A DNA stretch of 64,000 bases, taken from contig NC_089241.1 of NCBI RefSeq assembly GCF_000512585.2, positions 2,356,001 through 2,420,000 of the forward strand, read 5' to 3'. The position numbers and the translations under genes were made by a program. This DNA comes from Kwoniella bestiolae CBS 10118. Lineage: Eukaryota; Basidiomycota; Tremellomycetes; Tremellales; Cryptococcaceae. A model generated the notes under the pieces. It had not been told where the DNA came from. It ran no database searches and saw only the letters and a program-made list of their open reading frames with translations. Positions 31,960 through 43,974 of this stretch are shown piece by piece. How positions within the stretch are numbered: position 1 is the first letter of the stretch; every line of letters starts with the position of its first letter.

Positions 31960-34900
31960 CTACAACCTCCCACCCGACCCACCTCCACCACCCCCACCAG
32001 CTCTCTCACTAATCTTCAACGCCTCCGCAGCCTTCTTCAACTCCCTCTGTCGTTCTTCATAAGCGTCATAAGCATATACAATCTTCTTCTTCTGCTTGTC
32101 GTTTGTCAAATCTTCTAACGTCATGTAATCTTCTTCCGAAGAGTTGTTATTGTCTATCTCATTATTATCATTATTGGGGTTTTGTCCCTGATCACGGGTT
32201 TGGGATCGTGGGTTGGTGGGGTTGGGATTGAACATGTCGTTGGGGTCGAAGTTGTCTACACAAACAGATACCACATCAATTAGCTCGAAGGTCAATGTCA
32301 TGATCGATTTGACATAACAACTGGTCTTGACTTGAGACCATCCACTCACTATCCTCATCAACCACCGCCCTCCTCTTGCCAAGGGCTTTCCTACTAGGTT
32401 TCACAGGTTTAGGGGGCAACTCGTCCCCATCGACCTCCTCCACCTGGCCATGACTCTGATTCGACGAGTCTCCCGTCCCACTTCTAGAGGGCGTATCGCC
32501 TTCGCCAGAGCCATTTCTAGAAGGTGCCGTGCCGGTCGCCAAATTGTGTAAAGATTGATGCGAAGCGTTATTCCCTTTGGCAAACGGATTGGGTAGAGGT
32601 CTGGGACCGCCCATCCTCAATCTACCCATACCCAAAGGCGAACCCGTTCGACTACCTGGAGCAGGAGAGGTGGATAATTTGGGTGGATTGGGTAAAGGAT
32701 GGTTGAGTTGATGATCTGGCGAAGGTGTGCGTGAGGTTCTTCCGTTTTCTGCATTGGCATTTCTGAAGGGGTTGTTACTGCCCGGAATGGGTATACCACC
32801 TGTCGCTTGTGCGTTGGGTGGAGGAGGTAAGGGTAGATCGTAATTTCTAGGAGACGAGGTGACCCTAGGCGTAGTGTCTGACGGCAGTCGCATGTTGGGT
32901 ACGGGCGAAGGTGATCGAGAGGAGGATGCCTGGGGTTGATTGGATGGTGGGAATAGCCCGGAATGCTCATACATCGGTTGCTAGTCACATCCACAATCAG
33001 TCAATTGTCACTGTAAGATGTGATGATCGTCAACTCACGTTACGGTCCATTCTGGTCTCTTTCTTGCTTCTCTCCCTGACCTCCCGCATCTCTTTCTCCT
33101 CTCCAGCCAATTTCGTCAGATCATCGTGTTGTTTCAATGCCTCCCCCAGAGCACTGTGAGCTTCGAGCAATAGGGCCAAAGCCTTCTCTTCAGGCGTATC
33201 ATGTCGAGTGTTGTCCGAATTGGGGTTCCCATCCAGAGTCAACGACGCATGTCGTTCTCGAGATCTGGCAGCTTCCGCCTGAGCCCAATCCATCTGGTTG
33301 GTCAGGGACTCATGAGCGAGGAAGACTTTTCGATAGAATTCCTAATCGATTCAAACGTGTCAGCTGTGTTGTCAAATTACCTGGACTCGAGAGAGACACC
33401 CAACTCACCTCTATGACAGGTTTATGTTCCAACTCTTCTGGCTTGGTAAACACCAAAGCCTCACTCAATACCCTTGCACTCTCCTTCGCAGCTGTACATT
33501 CATCCGTCAATCTCCTTATATCTTCATTATGGCTCGGCAAATCAGCATATCTCGGACCACCGTAGTGCCCCGGCGAAGCACCTCGCTGAGGAAGCGGAGG
33601 AGGGGGTAGTCCCTGCTGTGCTGGAAGTTGTTGGAGTGACGGGGAAGAAGGACGACGAGATCCGGGGTACGACTGCGGGCCATTACCGTATGATTGGCTA
33701 AGTCTTTGATTGTAGAATGGTTCTGGGTCGAAGATAGGATGATCGACTGGTAAAGGATTTCCCTACGGTCAGAGCTCGCCATCAGCATATTTCAATGGCT
33801 GTATTGGTCGTATATACAGCGATGAACTCACGATATCCGATTCCTGAGGCAATTTGACCTTCTTCCATAATAATCCTAGACCTTCACATCCTTCCTCTTG
33901 ACCATAGGTAAAAGTCAAGTCAGACAGTATATCGCTGAGAAGTTTGTAGGTAGGTTGGGAGACCAGTGGCTTGGTAGCAGGAGCGAGCAAGATAGGTTCA
34001 AGAGCAGACAAGAATTTCTTATTCGAAGCATGCTCTACAAGCAATAACCAGTATCAGTCTACGTACTCCATTTGCCGTCCCGGGAGAGAGAATATAGTCG
34101 CACTCACGTCTGAAACCCTTGCCTGAAACATTTCGCATGAGATATAACCACACTTTACCGGCACTCCTCCTCTCAGCTTCATTCCCATTTTTGAACACTT
34201 TTCGGATCTCTCGAGCCGCATCCTTGGTAACCCCCTCCACACCTTCGGACATGTGTATTCGTTCACACACATCGTGAATGTTTGCTTGAGGTGGATCAGG
34301 CATCGAACACAACCATCCTATTTTGGGCGTTAGTTATACCAGCTCACATGAAAGGCGAGATGAAGATTAAGCTTACGAATAGCTGATCCCACATCTTTGT
34401 TCTGCTGGTCCCTTTCCTTATCTTTTTTCTTATCACCACCACCAAAGTCTAATCCCAATATTCTCCCCCTGATGGGTTCCTCCTGGTCATGCCCGTGTGT
34501 AGTCGAATGGCCATGCGTCGAGGAAGGTAGACTCTCACTCTCAGCACTTTGCGCCTGGTTTCTCCATCCATCGAAACTTCTCCTAGGTTCTTCCATTAAA
34601 GGTTTGTTCACATCCAGTCCCGGACCAGCACCATCTTTCTTATCTTTATCTTTGTCCTTGCCTTTACCCCAGCCCATTCCCAGGAACCCACGTTTCTTCT
34701 CTTTCTGACCTGGACCGTCCATCTGACTACCCCTTCTCGAGAGGTTGACTGCATGGGGAATCTCCTCCGTACGTGCCACGAATGAGTTCTGATTCGGCAA
34801 GGATGAGTGATCGTTGCTCGATGGCGGTGCTGATGAAGGAGGGAATGGCTGGGCGTTGGAAGCTGTATAAGGATGCGGGGAGGGGAAAGAGGTGAGTTCA

Positions 34901-35963
34901 GGAGAAGGATAGGAATTAGCCAATGGTGATCTGACCGCTTGGATCGGTGGCTGCTTCTGCAATTTTGTTGATGGTTGATTGGGTGATGTGACGGGTTGGT
35001 TCATCATAGCGTTGTTGTTCTGGTAAGGGTTGTTGTGTGTGTATGTGAAGTTGGTGTTGATGGTATCGTGTTCGGACCGAGTTGATAAAGACCCAGTATT
35101 AGACGCTATCGAATGACCCCTTTCCCTCCCGACAGCCTGCGGTATAATATCACCTGCTTCACCATAATAAGCTGTTGACATGCTGTTCAGACTTGATTGG
35201 GAATGACGAGCGCTGCCCGTTGGCGGTGGGTAGGGCGGACGCATCGAGGGAGGCGTGGCGGGCCGAGCGCCGGGCGGAAGGTACAATGCTGTGTGGGTGG
35301 ATGCGCTCGATGGAGATGCGTTGGATGAAGGCGGAGTGGAACTTGCGAAAGCTGCGTTGGGTATAGCAAGAGGCTCAGCCATGTTCATGGAGGCATGATA
35401 GGTTTGATCATTTCCTGGTGAAGGGATGGGGACATTGTTGGCTGACGGCGAGATCATGGTCCATCCGTCTGGTGAAGGTGCGCCGGACGATCCCCCATAT
35501 CCTTTTGATTGTCTCTGTAGCTGCGGCTGTTGCTGTGGCTGCTGTTGACGACTAGCAGATCTCATAGCTTGCTCTCTTTCTCTTTCCTGGATCTCTAATA
35601 GACTCGGTATCCCTGGATTTGATCCGCCTGAAGGTCCTCTTTCTTTTCCCTTTCTTCCACTTGATACAGGTGCTGGAGGTGGTGGTAATGACTGATTAGC
35701 ATTGTATGCTTCTCTCCCTGCGTCCATGGGGAACGGTGTCACTTCCGGCTGATGAGAATGCCCGAATGGCCATCTGTGTTCATGGTGATGCTGTGATATC
35801 GATTCAAAGTTTCTGTGTAAGCTGTGTTCAACCTACCTTAATCTCTGAGCATCAAACTTACATGCGTCGGTGTCGATGCTCCTGAACCCGGTGTCGAAGC
35901 TGCTGCGGGAGGTGGTAATGGATCTACAACGGGCGACTTGCTCGTCCGGAAAAGTCTCTTCAT
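31960..35963 (-). CDS. VHS and GAT domain protein (endosomal sorting adaptor-like)
   Basis: Eight exons on the minus strand: 35963-35862, 35790-34377, 34317-34108, 34034-33832, 33762-33409, 33341-33039, 32980-32350, 32255-31960; the frame closes to 1170 aa. A VHS-type helical domain begins about residue 495 (KDVGSAIRWLCSMPD, then VTKDAAREIRKVFKNG, AGKVWLYLMRNVSGKGF) and continues through exon 4. A GAT-like three-helix region (LTDECTAAKESARVLSEAL ... EFYRKVFLAHESLTNQMDW ... LLLEAHSALGEALKQHDDL) follows at about 720-850. This order is that of GGA, TOM1 and yeast Lsb5 proteins, which bind ubiquitinated cargo, Arf or actin regulators at endosomes/TGN. The long N-terminal (about 490 residues) and C-terminal parts are Pro/Ser/Gln-rich and disordered, with SH3-ligand-like PPPPAP stretches. 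No GAE domain, so not a classical GGA; closest in plan to Lsb5, but far longer. Confidence 0.78.
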
Positions 35964-36201
35964 GTTGGTGTTAGAGGTTCGTCCATAGGTATCAGAGGTG
36001 AATTATACGATATCAAGCAAGACGTTGAGAGGTATAAATATTGGGTTGGTTTGCTGAGTAGCCAGTTGTTGATTGTTATTGCCGGAGCCCAACACTGTGC
36101 AGTGAGCAGCAGTAGTAGCCTGAGGTAGTGTTTCGCAGTCGATGTCTTGGTAGGTGTTGTTTAGTGACTCTGTGATATGGTCTATGGTCTACGCTCTATA
36201 G

Positions 36202-36471
36202 GACCTAGGTTGTAATGGGGGTCTGACCTAGGTTATGCTTACACTCTATAGTTGTACAGTGATTGCTATGCCATGTACTGACATACACAGCCTTGATCCT
36301 CCTCACAGTCAATCCGCTTTATCAGACATACACCAGAGCCACGTGTGGCTAACACGTGACAGTCACCGTGCGGCAGTTAGAATTCTTCCTCCGCCGGCTA
36401 GGTGTATGAACTGATCAAGTCCACGTCATGCTGGATCTTATCACTTTACACCCGAAGCCACAACCTAGGTT
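36202..36471. promoter_or_regulatory. Three CCTAGGTT boxes and two CACGTG sites in a divergent promoter
   Basis: GACCTAGGTT occurs at 36202-36211 and 36225-36234, and a perfect palindrome AACCTAGGTT at 36462-36471. CACGTG (bHLH/Cbf1-type site) occurs at 36340-36345 and 36353-36358, 13 bp apart. All lie between the VHS gene (starting at 35963, minus) and HRP1 (starting at 36592, plus). Three occurrences of the same 8-mer in 270 bp are unlikely by chance; the factor is unknown. Confidence 0.5.
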
Positions 36472-36591
36472 GACCTTCGCACAACAACCACCCACTCTCC
36501 TTTATTCCACCTTCTACTTGATCACTGCTGTATTGTCATTTCATTTCATTTCATTGACACGACAACGACAACTCATCATCATCCACTCAAC

Positions 36592-39352
36592 ATGGCAGAC
36601 GCAAACGACCTCTACAAAGATGACCTCTACGGCGGTAAGCTTCATCTTCATCTTCTCCGTTGCCGATGTGTTCTTCCGGGAAAGTGCTGATGCGAGAAGT
36701 GTATATAGATTTGGACCTGGAAGACCTCGATGCCACCCAGCTTGAAGAACTGGTAGAACCCCCCGAGTTGGATCCAGCTCCAGCACCCGTCGCGGCCGGG
36801 TCCAGCTCGGTGGCTGCTCAGCCTCAACCTGCTCAAGCTACCTCTGGACTGAACCAGGTCCCAGCGGGCGATTTCAGTGGGTATAATCAACAGCAACAGC
36901 AGAACGATGTCAATCCCGACCAAGCTGCGTTGGATAGAATAAGACCTAGTGATATGCCTGATGAGGGGTTAGTGTTTTCGTTTCTATACTCTTAAGTAGT
37001 CTCTAGGCTTTATCCTGTACTTGATTTTTCCTGTTTCCCGGTTCAGTTGTTTTACATGATCTGTGGGGCACGAGGTAGATGGTCAAGTGGCAAAAGAGGG
37101 AAAAAGGATGACGAAAGCTCTGATGAATTCGAGCGACTAGTCCCTTGATGCGCATAGGAAGGATGCTGGTAGTAGGTGGAGCAAGTGGAGTCGAGTCGTG
37201 TAGTTGAAAGTATCGAGACGATAGTAACGTACTCTCCTATATAATCTTGACTTCCCATATAAATCATATTTCCCTTATCTACCTATCTACTTCTCGCCTC
37301 CTTACCTAGTACCTGTTTTACCTCATATCCCATATCCTATAGGTTATAAGTACAGCATACTGATAACTGTTATACTCTATACCATGAAACATAAAAAACA
37401 AATACATAACATAAACCATAAAACATCGTAATACCTATCATAAATCGAACGAATGTACCGATATTCCTCTGGAAACCAATTTTTTGCTTGAATGGTGATA
37501 TTTGACCGGTCAAACCATATATCACGATTGTACTCCCACCTGGATGTGGATCGACCCAACCTTCACCCGCGTCCTTCTCCCCTTGCTTATTCCCCTAATC
37601 TTCGCCTTCTTCGCCTTGATTTTTGACAATCTGACATGATACACCTAACCTTCCTTTAAAAAAAACAGCAAAATGTTTATCGGTGGATTGAACTGGGAAA
37701 CAACAGATGGTTAGTCCCGGTCTCGATTTCCTCTCACGCCAACATCCCACGAGCAGACTCCAAGTAGATGTGCTGATCGTTTTCTTTCCAGACGGTCTCA
37801 AAGCTTACATGGCGCAATACGGTGAAATCGAAGCATGTACAATCATGAGAGACTTGACAGGCAGATCAAGAGGTTTTGCATTTTTGACTTATAAGAGCTC
37901 TGAAAGCGTCAACAAAGTATTAGAGAGGACACATACCTTGGATGGCAAGCAGGTAGGTCGAGTCACCGACGTGAGAACTTTGTGGACTTCAGGAGCGTCA
38001 TCGCTTCATTTCAATTCGAATCGGTCCTACCCATTTATTTCGTTTAAACCGAGACTTACGTCTTACACGCGTTCCCAGATCGACCCCAAACGAGCCATCC
38101 CTCGAGCAGAGCACGAACGAACCGCCAAAGTATTCGTCGGAGGCCTCGCACCCTCCGTCACTGGCGAGTCATTACGATCGTTCTTAACCCAGTTCGGGCC
38201 TGTGATGGACGCGACGGTGATGTTCGATAAAGAGACGACTCGATCCAAGGGGTTCGCGTTTGCTACTTTTGCAGATGAGGAGAGCGTTCAGAGGGCTATG
38301 GATAGTAGTGGGATTGAACTTGAGGGGAAGGCTGTGAGTTTGGACGATCCTTCCTATTCTTTCTTGCACTGCAAATCATGTATACCAAGAAGAAGGAGGA
38401 GGAGAGGAAGAAGAAGAACCTAGGAACTAGGGCTGATGACATGACATGACATGACAGATCGAGATCAAACGTGCTCAACCTCGAGGAGCAGGCACCCAAC
38501 CTGGTAAATTCACTTCTGGACCTTCGGGCGGCCATCGATACAACAATAATAACCAGTACAACAACAACGGAGGGATGAACATGGGTATGGGAGGTTTCAA
38601 CAATAATGCTGGAGGTGGGATGGGGGGTGGATTCGATCCGAATGCTATGGCGATGATGTATCAGAATATGATGAAGAATAGCGGGATGGGTAAGTACAGC
38701 GGACGGATATCATTCATGCAGAACTTCAGTTGGACAGGTGCTTGCGTTGATTCAAAAGTCGTTTTTGCTAATTTTCTGATACTTGTTCGTAGGCTCCATG
38801 ATGCCAGGTTTCGATCCCTCATCAATGGCCATGATGTACCAAAACATGATGAAGAACATGGCGGGTAATCAAGCTGGAGGGAACGTCCCGGCCATTAACC
38901 CCAATATGGCCATGAGGAACCCCATGGGTGGGATGATGGGCATGGGAGGGATGGGAATGGGAGGTATGGGTATGGGAGGAATGGGTGGGATGGGTGGGAT
39001 GGGGATGGGTAATATGGGGATGGGCGGTGGGATGGGTAGGGTGAGTGTTCCCACGTCGTGTCTCATTCTGTTCCCTCCAAGTAAACCAATATCCTACTTA
39101 TCGCTGTGGTAAGTACTATCGGGATATGGGCTGATACCAAGTTTCGACCATCGATAGATGATGAACCAGCCCCAAGGACAAGGACAACAATCAATCCGAC
39201 CAATCCCCAACGCCCCCCGCGGTCCAGCTGCCATGCGATCCGGATCTGGTCCGTCGGGATCGACAACCCCTCAAGGCTCGAATGCTCCTCCTGCAGGACC
39301 GGGCGCTCAGCGATACTCCACTCAAGGTTCTGCTAGGGCCAAGCCTTATTAA
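36592..39352 (+). CDS. HRP1: Two-RRM RNA-binding protein, HRP1/NAB4 (cleavage factor IB)-like
   Basis: Eight exons: 36592-36634, 36709-36967, 37669-37709, 37792-37952, 38079-38333, 38458-38689, 38793-39040, 39158-39352; 1434 nt, 477 aa. Hrp1 binds UA-rich elements in pre-mRNA 3' ends for cleavage and poly(A) site choice, and shuttles to the cytoplasm. RRM1 at about residues 102-175 (RNP2 MFIGGLNW, RNP1 RGFAFLTY) and RRM2 at about 185-258 (RNP2 VFVGGLAP, RNP1 KGFAFATF). The N-terminus is acidic and Pro/Ala-rich; the C-terminus is Gly/Met/Asn-rich with long MGMGG repeats. A PF/N-like segment (MAMMYQNMMKN) is present twice, once in exon 6 and once in exon 7. The second intron is 701 nt, about ten times the local norm, and separates the acidic N-terminus from RRM1. 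Confidence 0.88.
36968..37668 (+). other. Exceptionally long intron of HRP1
   Basis: GTTAGT donor and AACAG acceptor; the phase fits (GG/C). The inner part is A/T-rich around 37370-37560 and has no convincing coding frame. Such intron retention or length is typical of autoregulated RNA-binding protein genes; a nested non-coding RNA is an alternative. Confidence 0.7.
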
Positions 39353-40030
39353 GGTCGAGCACTCTCAGGATATGGAATATGGATAGGAAGGTTGATATGT
39401 AGTGTACATCATCGTATATGTTCAATGGGCTCGTCATCTCCTATGCAATCTTATGATCATGTACGCTCCTTCATATTGGGTCGTCAAAGTAAGACGTGCA
39501 GTATCACCCAACACTACATGCTCGTATTACCTGGGAACTGACTGAATCTCAATTGAAACAAGCACTGCAAATCTACGAGTCATCGTTGACCGATCACGAA
39601 TTCGTGATTGCCAGAATCAGAAACCAAAGCTCAACAAACAACAAACGAGGGAACATATCATTGAGTATCACCCAACAACCACTCATTCATCCACCCAGCT
39701 TCAATGTGCGCGCAAGTGAAAAGCATCCAGTCCAGTAACAGCACCAGCAGCAGCACCAGCAGCAGCACCAGCAGCAGCACCAGCAGCAAGAAGAGGAAAG
39801 ATGATGCATCACGTTAAATAGATGAGTCAAGTAAAATAGTATATACATCATATTCATATTCTGCTTTTTTCGATCCAATCCAATCTAAAAAGATAAGTCT
39901 GAATCTGCTTCCTTCGTTTCTGTTACTGTTCAAAAAGATTCCACCGAAATGGATATGAGAGGGGTGTGAGTTTATGTTTGTATGTGAAAGTGATTATTCA
40001 ACAGTCAGTGAGTGAGTGTTGAGGAACCAA
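39353..40030. other. Convergent intergenic region HRP1 / DEF1 with a 12-bp minisatellite
   Basis: 3' flanks of the two converging genes. The tandem repeat is listed separately. A frame at 39496-39738 lacks an ATG and any domain. Confidence 0.5.
39738..39789. repeat. 12-bp minisatellite (CAGCACCAGCAG)n
   Basis: A little over four near-perfect copies of a CAG/CAC-based 12-mer, between the 3' ends of HRP1 and DEF1. In either strand it would encode Gln/His or Leu/Val/Trp-Cys runs, but no surrounding gene supports translation. Confidence 0.8.
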
Positions 40031-43000
40031 TTATTGTTGCCAATGTTGATAACCATTTCTCGAGCCATAATGACCAGCCTGGCCATAATGACTCCAATCT
40101 TGAGCTCCGTATCCGCCGACCCCACCGGCATTCCCACCATAGGGGTAGGAGTTGAACCCTTGTTGGGCAGCTTGAGGGTTGGCAGCCTGGTTCTGTTGGA
40201 TCTGGGTGGTCCCTCTCCCTTGAGTCTGGGTCTTGAACCCATCATCAGGGGTTGTAGCCTGCGGTCTACCGGCCGATCCAGCTACTCCTGAGGGGGTGGT
40301 ACCAGTAGCAGAAGATGCGGAAGTGGACGATCCGAGGAAATTGTGTAAGCCACTTTGTTGAGAGTTGTATGATCCTGGAGCTAAGGTGTTTTGACCTTGA
40401 GCCTGAGCTTGAGCTTGGGATCCGGGGGTTTGCTGTTGTTGGGCCTTACTATCTCCGTATCTGCCTAGTCCACCACCGAAGGATTGATCATCGTATGTTG
40501 CCGATGAAGGGTAGGAAGGTGGTCCACCGTATGGTGAGTGGCTGGAAGGTGGTTGAGGCTTGTTGCCTTGAATGGGCGCGGGGGGAGCTTGAGGAGCAGG
40601 TTGGCCATACAAGTTTCGTTGGGCCAGAGGGTAGTATTGTTGGAAACCTGCTTGAGGTGCTTGACCATCTGGAATCAACATCATGAATCAGTCACGGTCT
40701 CCTTCCAACCTTAACAGGTAGACACCACTCACATTGGTAGTATGGGTTGTAAGGACCTTGTTGGTAGTAGCCCATGTTACCCATCTGCGAATAGTAACCG
40801 CTTTGTTGGTGAGGAGGTTGACTAGGAGCAGAAGGAGTGTGAGAAGGAGCAGGAGCAGCGGGTTTGGGCTCGTCGACAGGAGGTCGAGGGTAGCCGCTAG
40901 CAGTGTATGAGTCGTAAGCCTACAAAAAATTCCATCAGCACTTCATCTTACCATAACTTCAGCGATGGTTATGTTGACTCTTACTCTCTGAGAAGCTCCA
41001 TATGGGTCGTTAGCTTGAGAGTGTTGGCTTTGTTGTTGAGCAGGTTGGCCGAACAAGTGAGATTGTTGACCGAAAGCACCGAAGGGAGTGTCGTATGGGC
41101 TCGAAGTGGCTTGTTGAGCTTGTTGAGCGGATTGTTGACCTTGACCTTGTTGTCCTTGAGGCTCGCTTGATTGTTGCTGGGCTTGAGAACCAATAGGGTT
41201 GTAGAAGTCCTGTTGCCTGTAGTATTGGTTGGCTTGGTGAGATGGGTGGATACCTTGGTCTTGAGATTGCGAGTGAGCGGGAGCCTGTTGTTGTTGTAAG
41301 TATTGGTAGGTTTGCATTTGCTGTTGGAGGGTCTGGTGAGGAGAGGAGTATGATGCTTGTTGGGTCTGAGGTTGAGCTTGGGTCTGAGCAGGTTGGGTGG
41401 AAGGTTGAGAGTAGAATGGAGCTGATGGAGCGGATGGCGCAGCAGCGGGTGTAGGAGCAGAAGGTTGTTGGGCTTGTTGAGCTGGGACTGATGGTTGGGT
41501 GGTTCGTACGGGAGAGGCAGCGACTGGGGCAGGGGCAGGGGCAGCTTGGACGGGAGTCTCCTGCTTAGGTGGCTCAGCAGCGGGGACAGGTGAATCTACA
41601 CCATCACCATTGATTCCACCGAAGCTGAGAGAGCCAAATTGCATCTCCATACCGGCGATACCGGAAGCAGTAGGAGGGAGCACGACACCTTGACCTTCAG
41701 CATCCTTGTATCGTTGAGCAGCTCTAGAGCTAGATCTTGGTTGCTGAGCAGCTTGAACACCTGGGGCGGCCTTGGCGACGACACTGTTGAATCCTGGTGG
41801 TCCCTGATAGGTGGTTACAGGTTCGGGAGCGGCAGCAGGTTGAGTTTCAGCCTTAGCCCATTCAGGTTGAGCGCCAGAACCGGCGATAGCAGGGTCGGAT
41901 TCCCAAGCATCCGCTGATGACTCGACTTGAGCAGGTGCGGTTTCTTCTGGTAAGAGATCCTCAGCAGGCTTGGCGGTGAATGGTTCCTCGGCAGCAGGTG
42001 CGTCCTCTATAGCAGCAGCGGCTTCTTCTACCTCTTCGGGTGCAGGTGCATCTCCCAAAGCCTCAACTTCTTCAGCAGGTGTTTCCTCTAATGCTTCGGG
42101 TACGACTTCACCTTCATCTTGAGCGACTGGTTCGTCGGATGTGACTGTTGGTTCGGCCTCTGGTTCTGGTACGGGTTCTGGTGCGACTGGTGCAGGGGGT
42201 GGGGGAGCAGGTTTTGGCTTCTCGACGGGTCTGCAAGTCAGGTCAGCGATGGTTCCTAGAAATCGAGCGGATTGAATGAAATCACTCACTTGGCAATCTG
42301 AGCCCAGGTCAACTTAGGTTTAGCAGCGGGAGGTACGGATGAACCAGCAACCTGGACAGGCTTCTCGATATCCTTTTGCCAACCGGTACCACCAGCTTTG
42401 GCGGCCTTTTCTAATTCCTTCGGTGCGGGTGCGTCACCCCATCCACCGGATGCTGAGAAATCCTCTCCCTTGCTCGTATCAGCGATAGCGGCATTGTCAC
42501 CTTCCTCTGCGTCGGCCGAAGTAGCTTGTTGGACTTGGTTGGCCCATCCTTCTGTGGTAGTAGCGGTCGTAGTTGGGAATTCATCGGATGCAGTAGGCTT
42601 CGAGTGTCCGTTTACATTGGCTAGACCACCTCTTCCGCCTCGGAATCCACCTCGTCCACCACGTCCACCTCTGAATGGTTCTACAAGGCAAGTCAATATG
42701 ATATACAGGTAAAGTATGAAAGGGGAGAGATGGACTTACCACCTCCACGTCCGCCTCTTCCACCTCTTGCACCACCTCTACCGCCTCTAGTTGGTCTATC
42801 ACCTCTTGAAGCGAATCCTTCACCGTTCACGTTCTCCCAACCACCCGTATCAGCGTTCCTGTTCGAGTGACCCTTTTGGAAGGTTTCCTTTGACTTGGCT
42901 GGCTTCTTCTTTGAAGCTGAAGTGAACTGAGACGCGCGACCTAGATGAATACATACGATTAGCTTAGTTGAGGATGAGGTGAGGGGGGAAACACGTTGTT

Positions 43001-43168
43001 TGAGGAATGATAGTCACCTTCTGTGATGCTCAGAGCGGCTTCTTCGACGTTTCCTTTTGTGTCTTGCAAAGTGTATGCTAAATCACTTTCATCCCATGAA
43101 GGGAAGATTGCTTGAAGCTGAGCAAGCTGTGATGAGTACTTGACAGCGAGTTGATCTACCGATGCCAT
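40031..43168 (-). CDS. DEF1: CUE-domain, Q-rich protein; DEF1-like RNA polymerase II degradation factor
   Basis: Six exons on the minus strand: 43168-43018, 42940-42740, 42680-42290, 42230-40985, 40919-40733, 40668-40031; 2814 nt, 937 aa. Residues about 8-50 are a CUE domain (LAQLQAIFPSWDESDLAYTL then GNVEEAALSI). It is followed by a Lys/Arg/Gly-rich stretch with RGG boxes, a WAQIAK motif (LTWAQIAK, about 240), an acidic Glu/Ala/Pro-rich region and a 500-residue Gln/Pro/Ala-rich tail. This order matches fungal Def1, which recruits elongin-cullin ligase to stalled RNA polymerase II and whose Q-rich tail is removed by the proteasome so that the active form enters the nucleus. The first intron has a GTGACT donor, weaker than its neighbours. 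A paralogous GBF/MeiRNA-type function cannot be excluded. Confidence 0.8.
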
Positions 43169-43974
43169 TGTGAGATGTGTGGAATGGTGGAATGAGGATG
43201 AAGGGGGGTTGAATGGGTTGAAGTTGATTGATCGACCTTTATGGAACTTGTTGGATCAAAATGTCGGGACAAGCGAGGAGAGGATATAAATTGGATATGG
43301 GACCTTGAGACTTGAGACAAAAGCAAGAATGTCAAGGGGCTAGCTAGCTGAGCGTGATTATTGATGATCTTATCACCAGCTATAAAGTGTTTATTGTTTG
43401 GATTCACGAGTAGTATAGGTATCAGAGATGAAAAAGTTAAGTATGAGATGGGTGTGTGGTGGTGGTGTCGTGATACAGTGATTTAGCGATGTTCTATTCT
43501 ACGCCTAGTATCCAATTCTGATGCCGCATGTACCAAGCAAGGGTCTCCACACTGTAACAAAATGCCACACTCGATTCCCATTGACCCATCTCCGATATTC
43601 ACCGATCATATACTACACGCGACGACTGCCTGACTGATCTCTTGCTTATCAGTGGTCTCGCTGTTTATGCCACATCATGCTTTGATCTGGCTCAGGGACA
43701 TGCTCGGTGGAGATTTTGATATGATTTTGATAATTTTGATCTGTGTTTTGGTTTTGAAAATTTAACCGGGTTCACTCTCACTTGGTGTCAGTTGATACAT
43801 ATTGGATACATCCTTACACTCCCAGCTCTATACTGTTCATCATAAGCTTGTAGATCAGTTCACAGGCTCACCACAATCTCTTACGACCCTCCTCGCCGCC
43901 TTCGATTGCCTTGTTGACGACACACTTCACCCTTTCTATCCCTCCTCGCCACCAAACAAAAGACATCCTTCAAC
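43169..43974. other. Divergent promoter region DEF1 / NOG1
   Basis: No gene. Contains a run of GATTTTGAT/GATAATTTTGAT units near 43710-43750 and a pyrimidine-rich stretch before the NOG1 start. Confidence 0.45.

Noticed and set aside
33137..33565. Plus-strand frame of 142 aa
   Set aside because: Antisense to GAT-domain exons of the VHS gene.
39496..39738. 80-aa frame between HRP1 and DEF1
   Set aside because: No ATG start and lies between two converging 3' ends.
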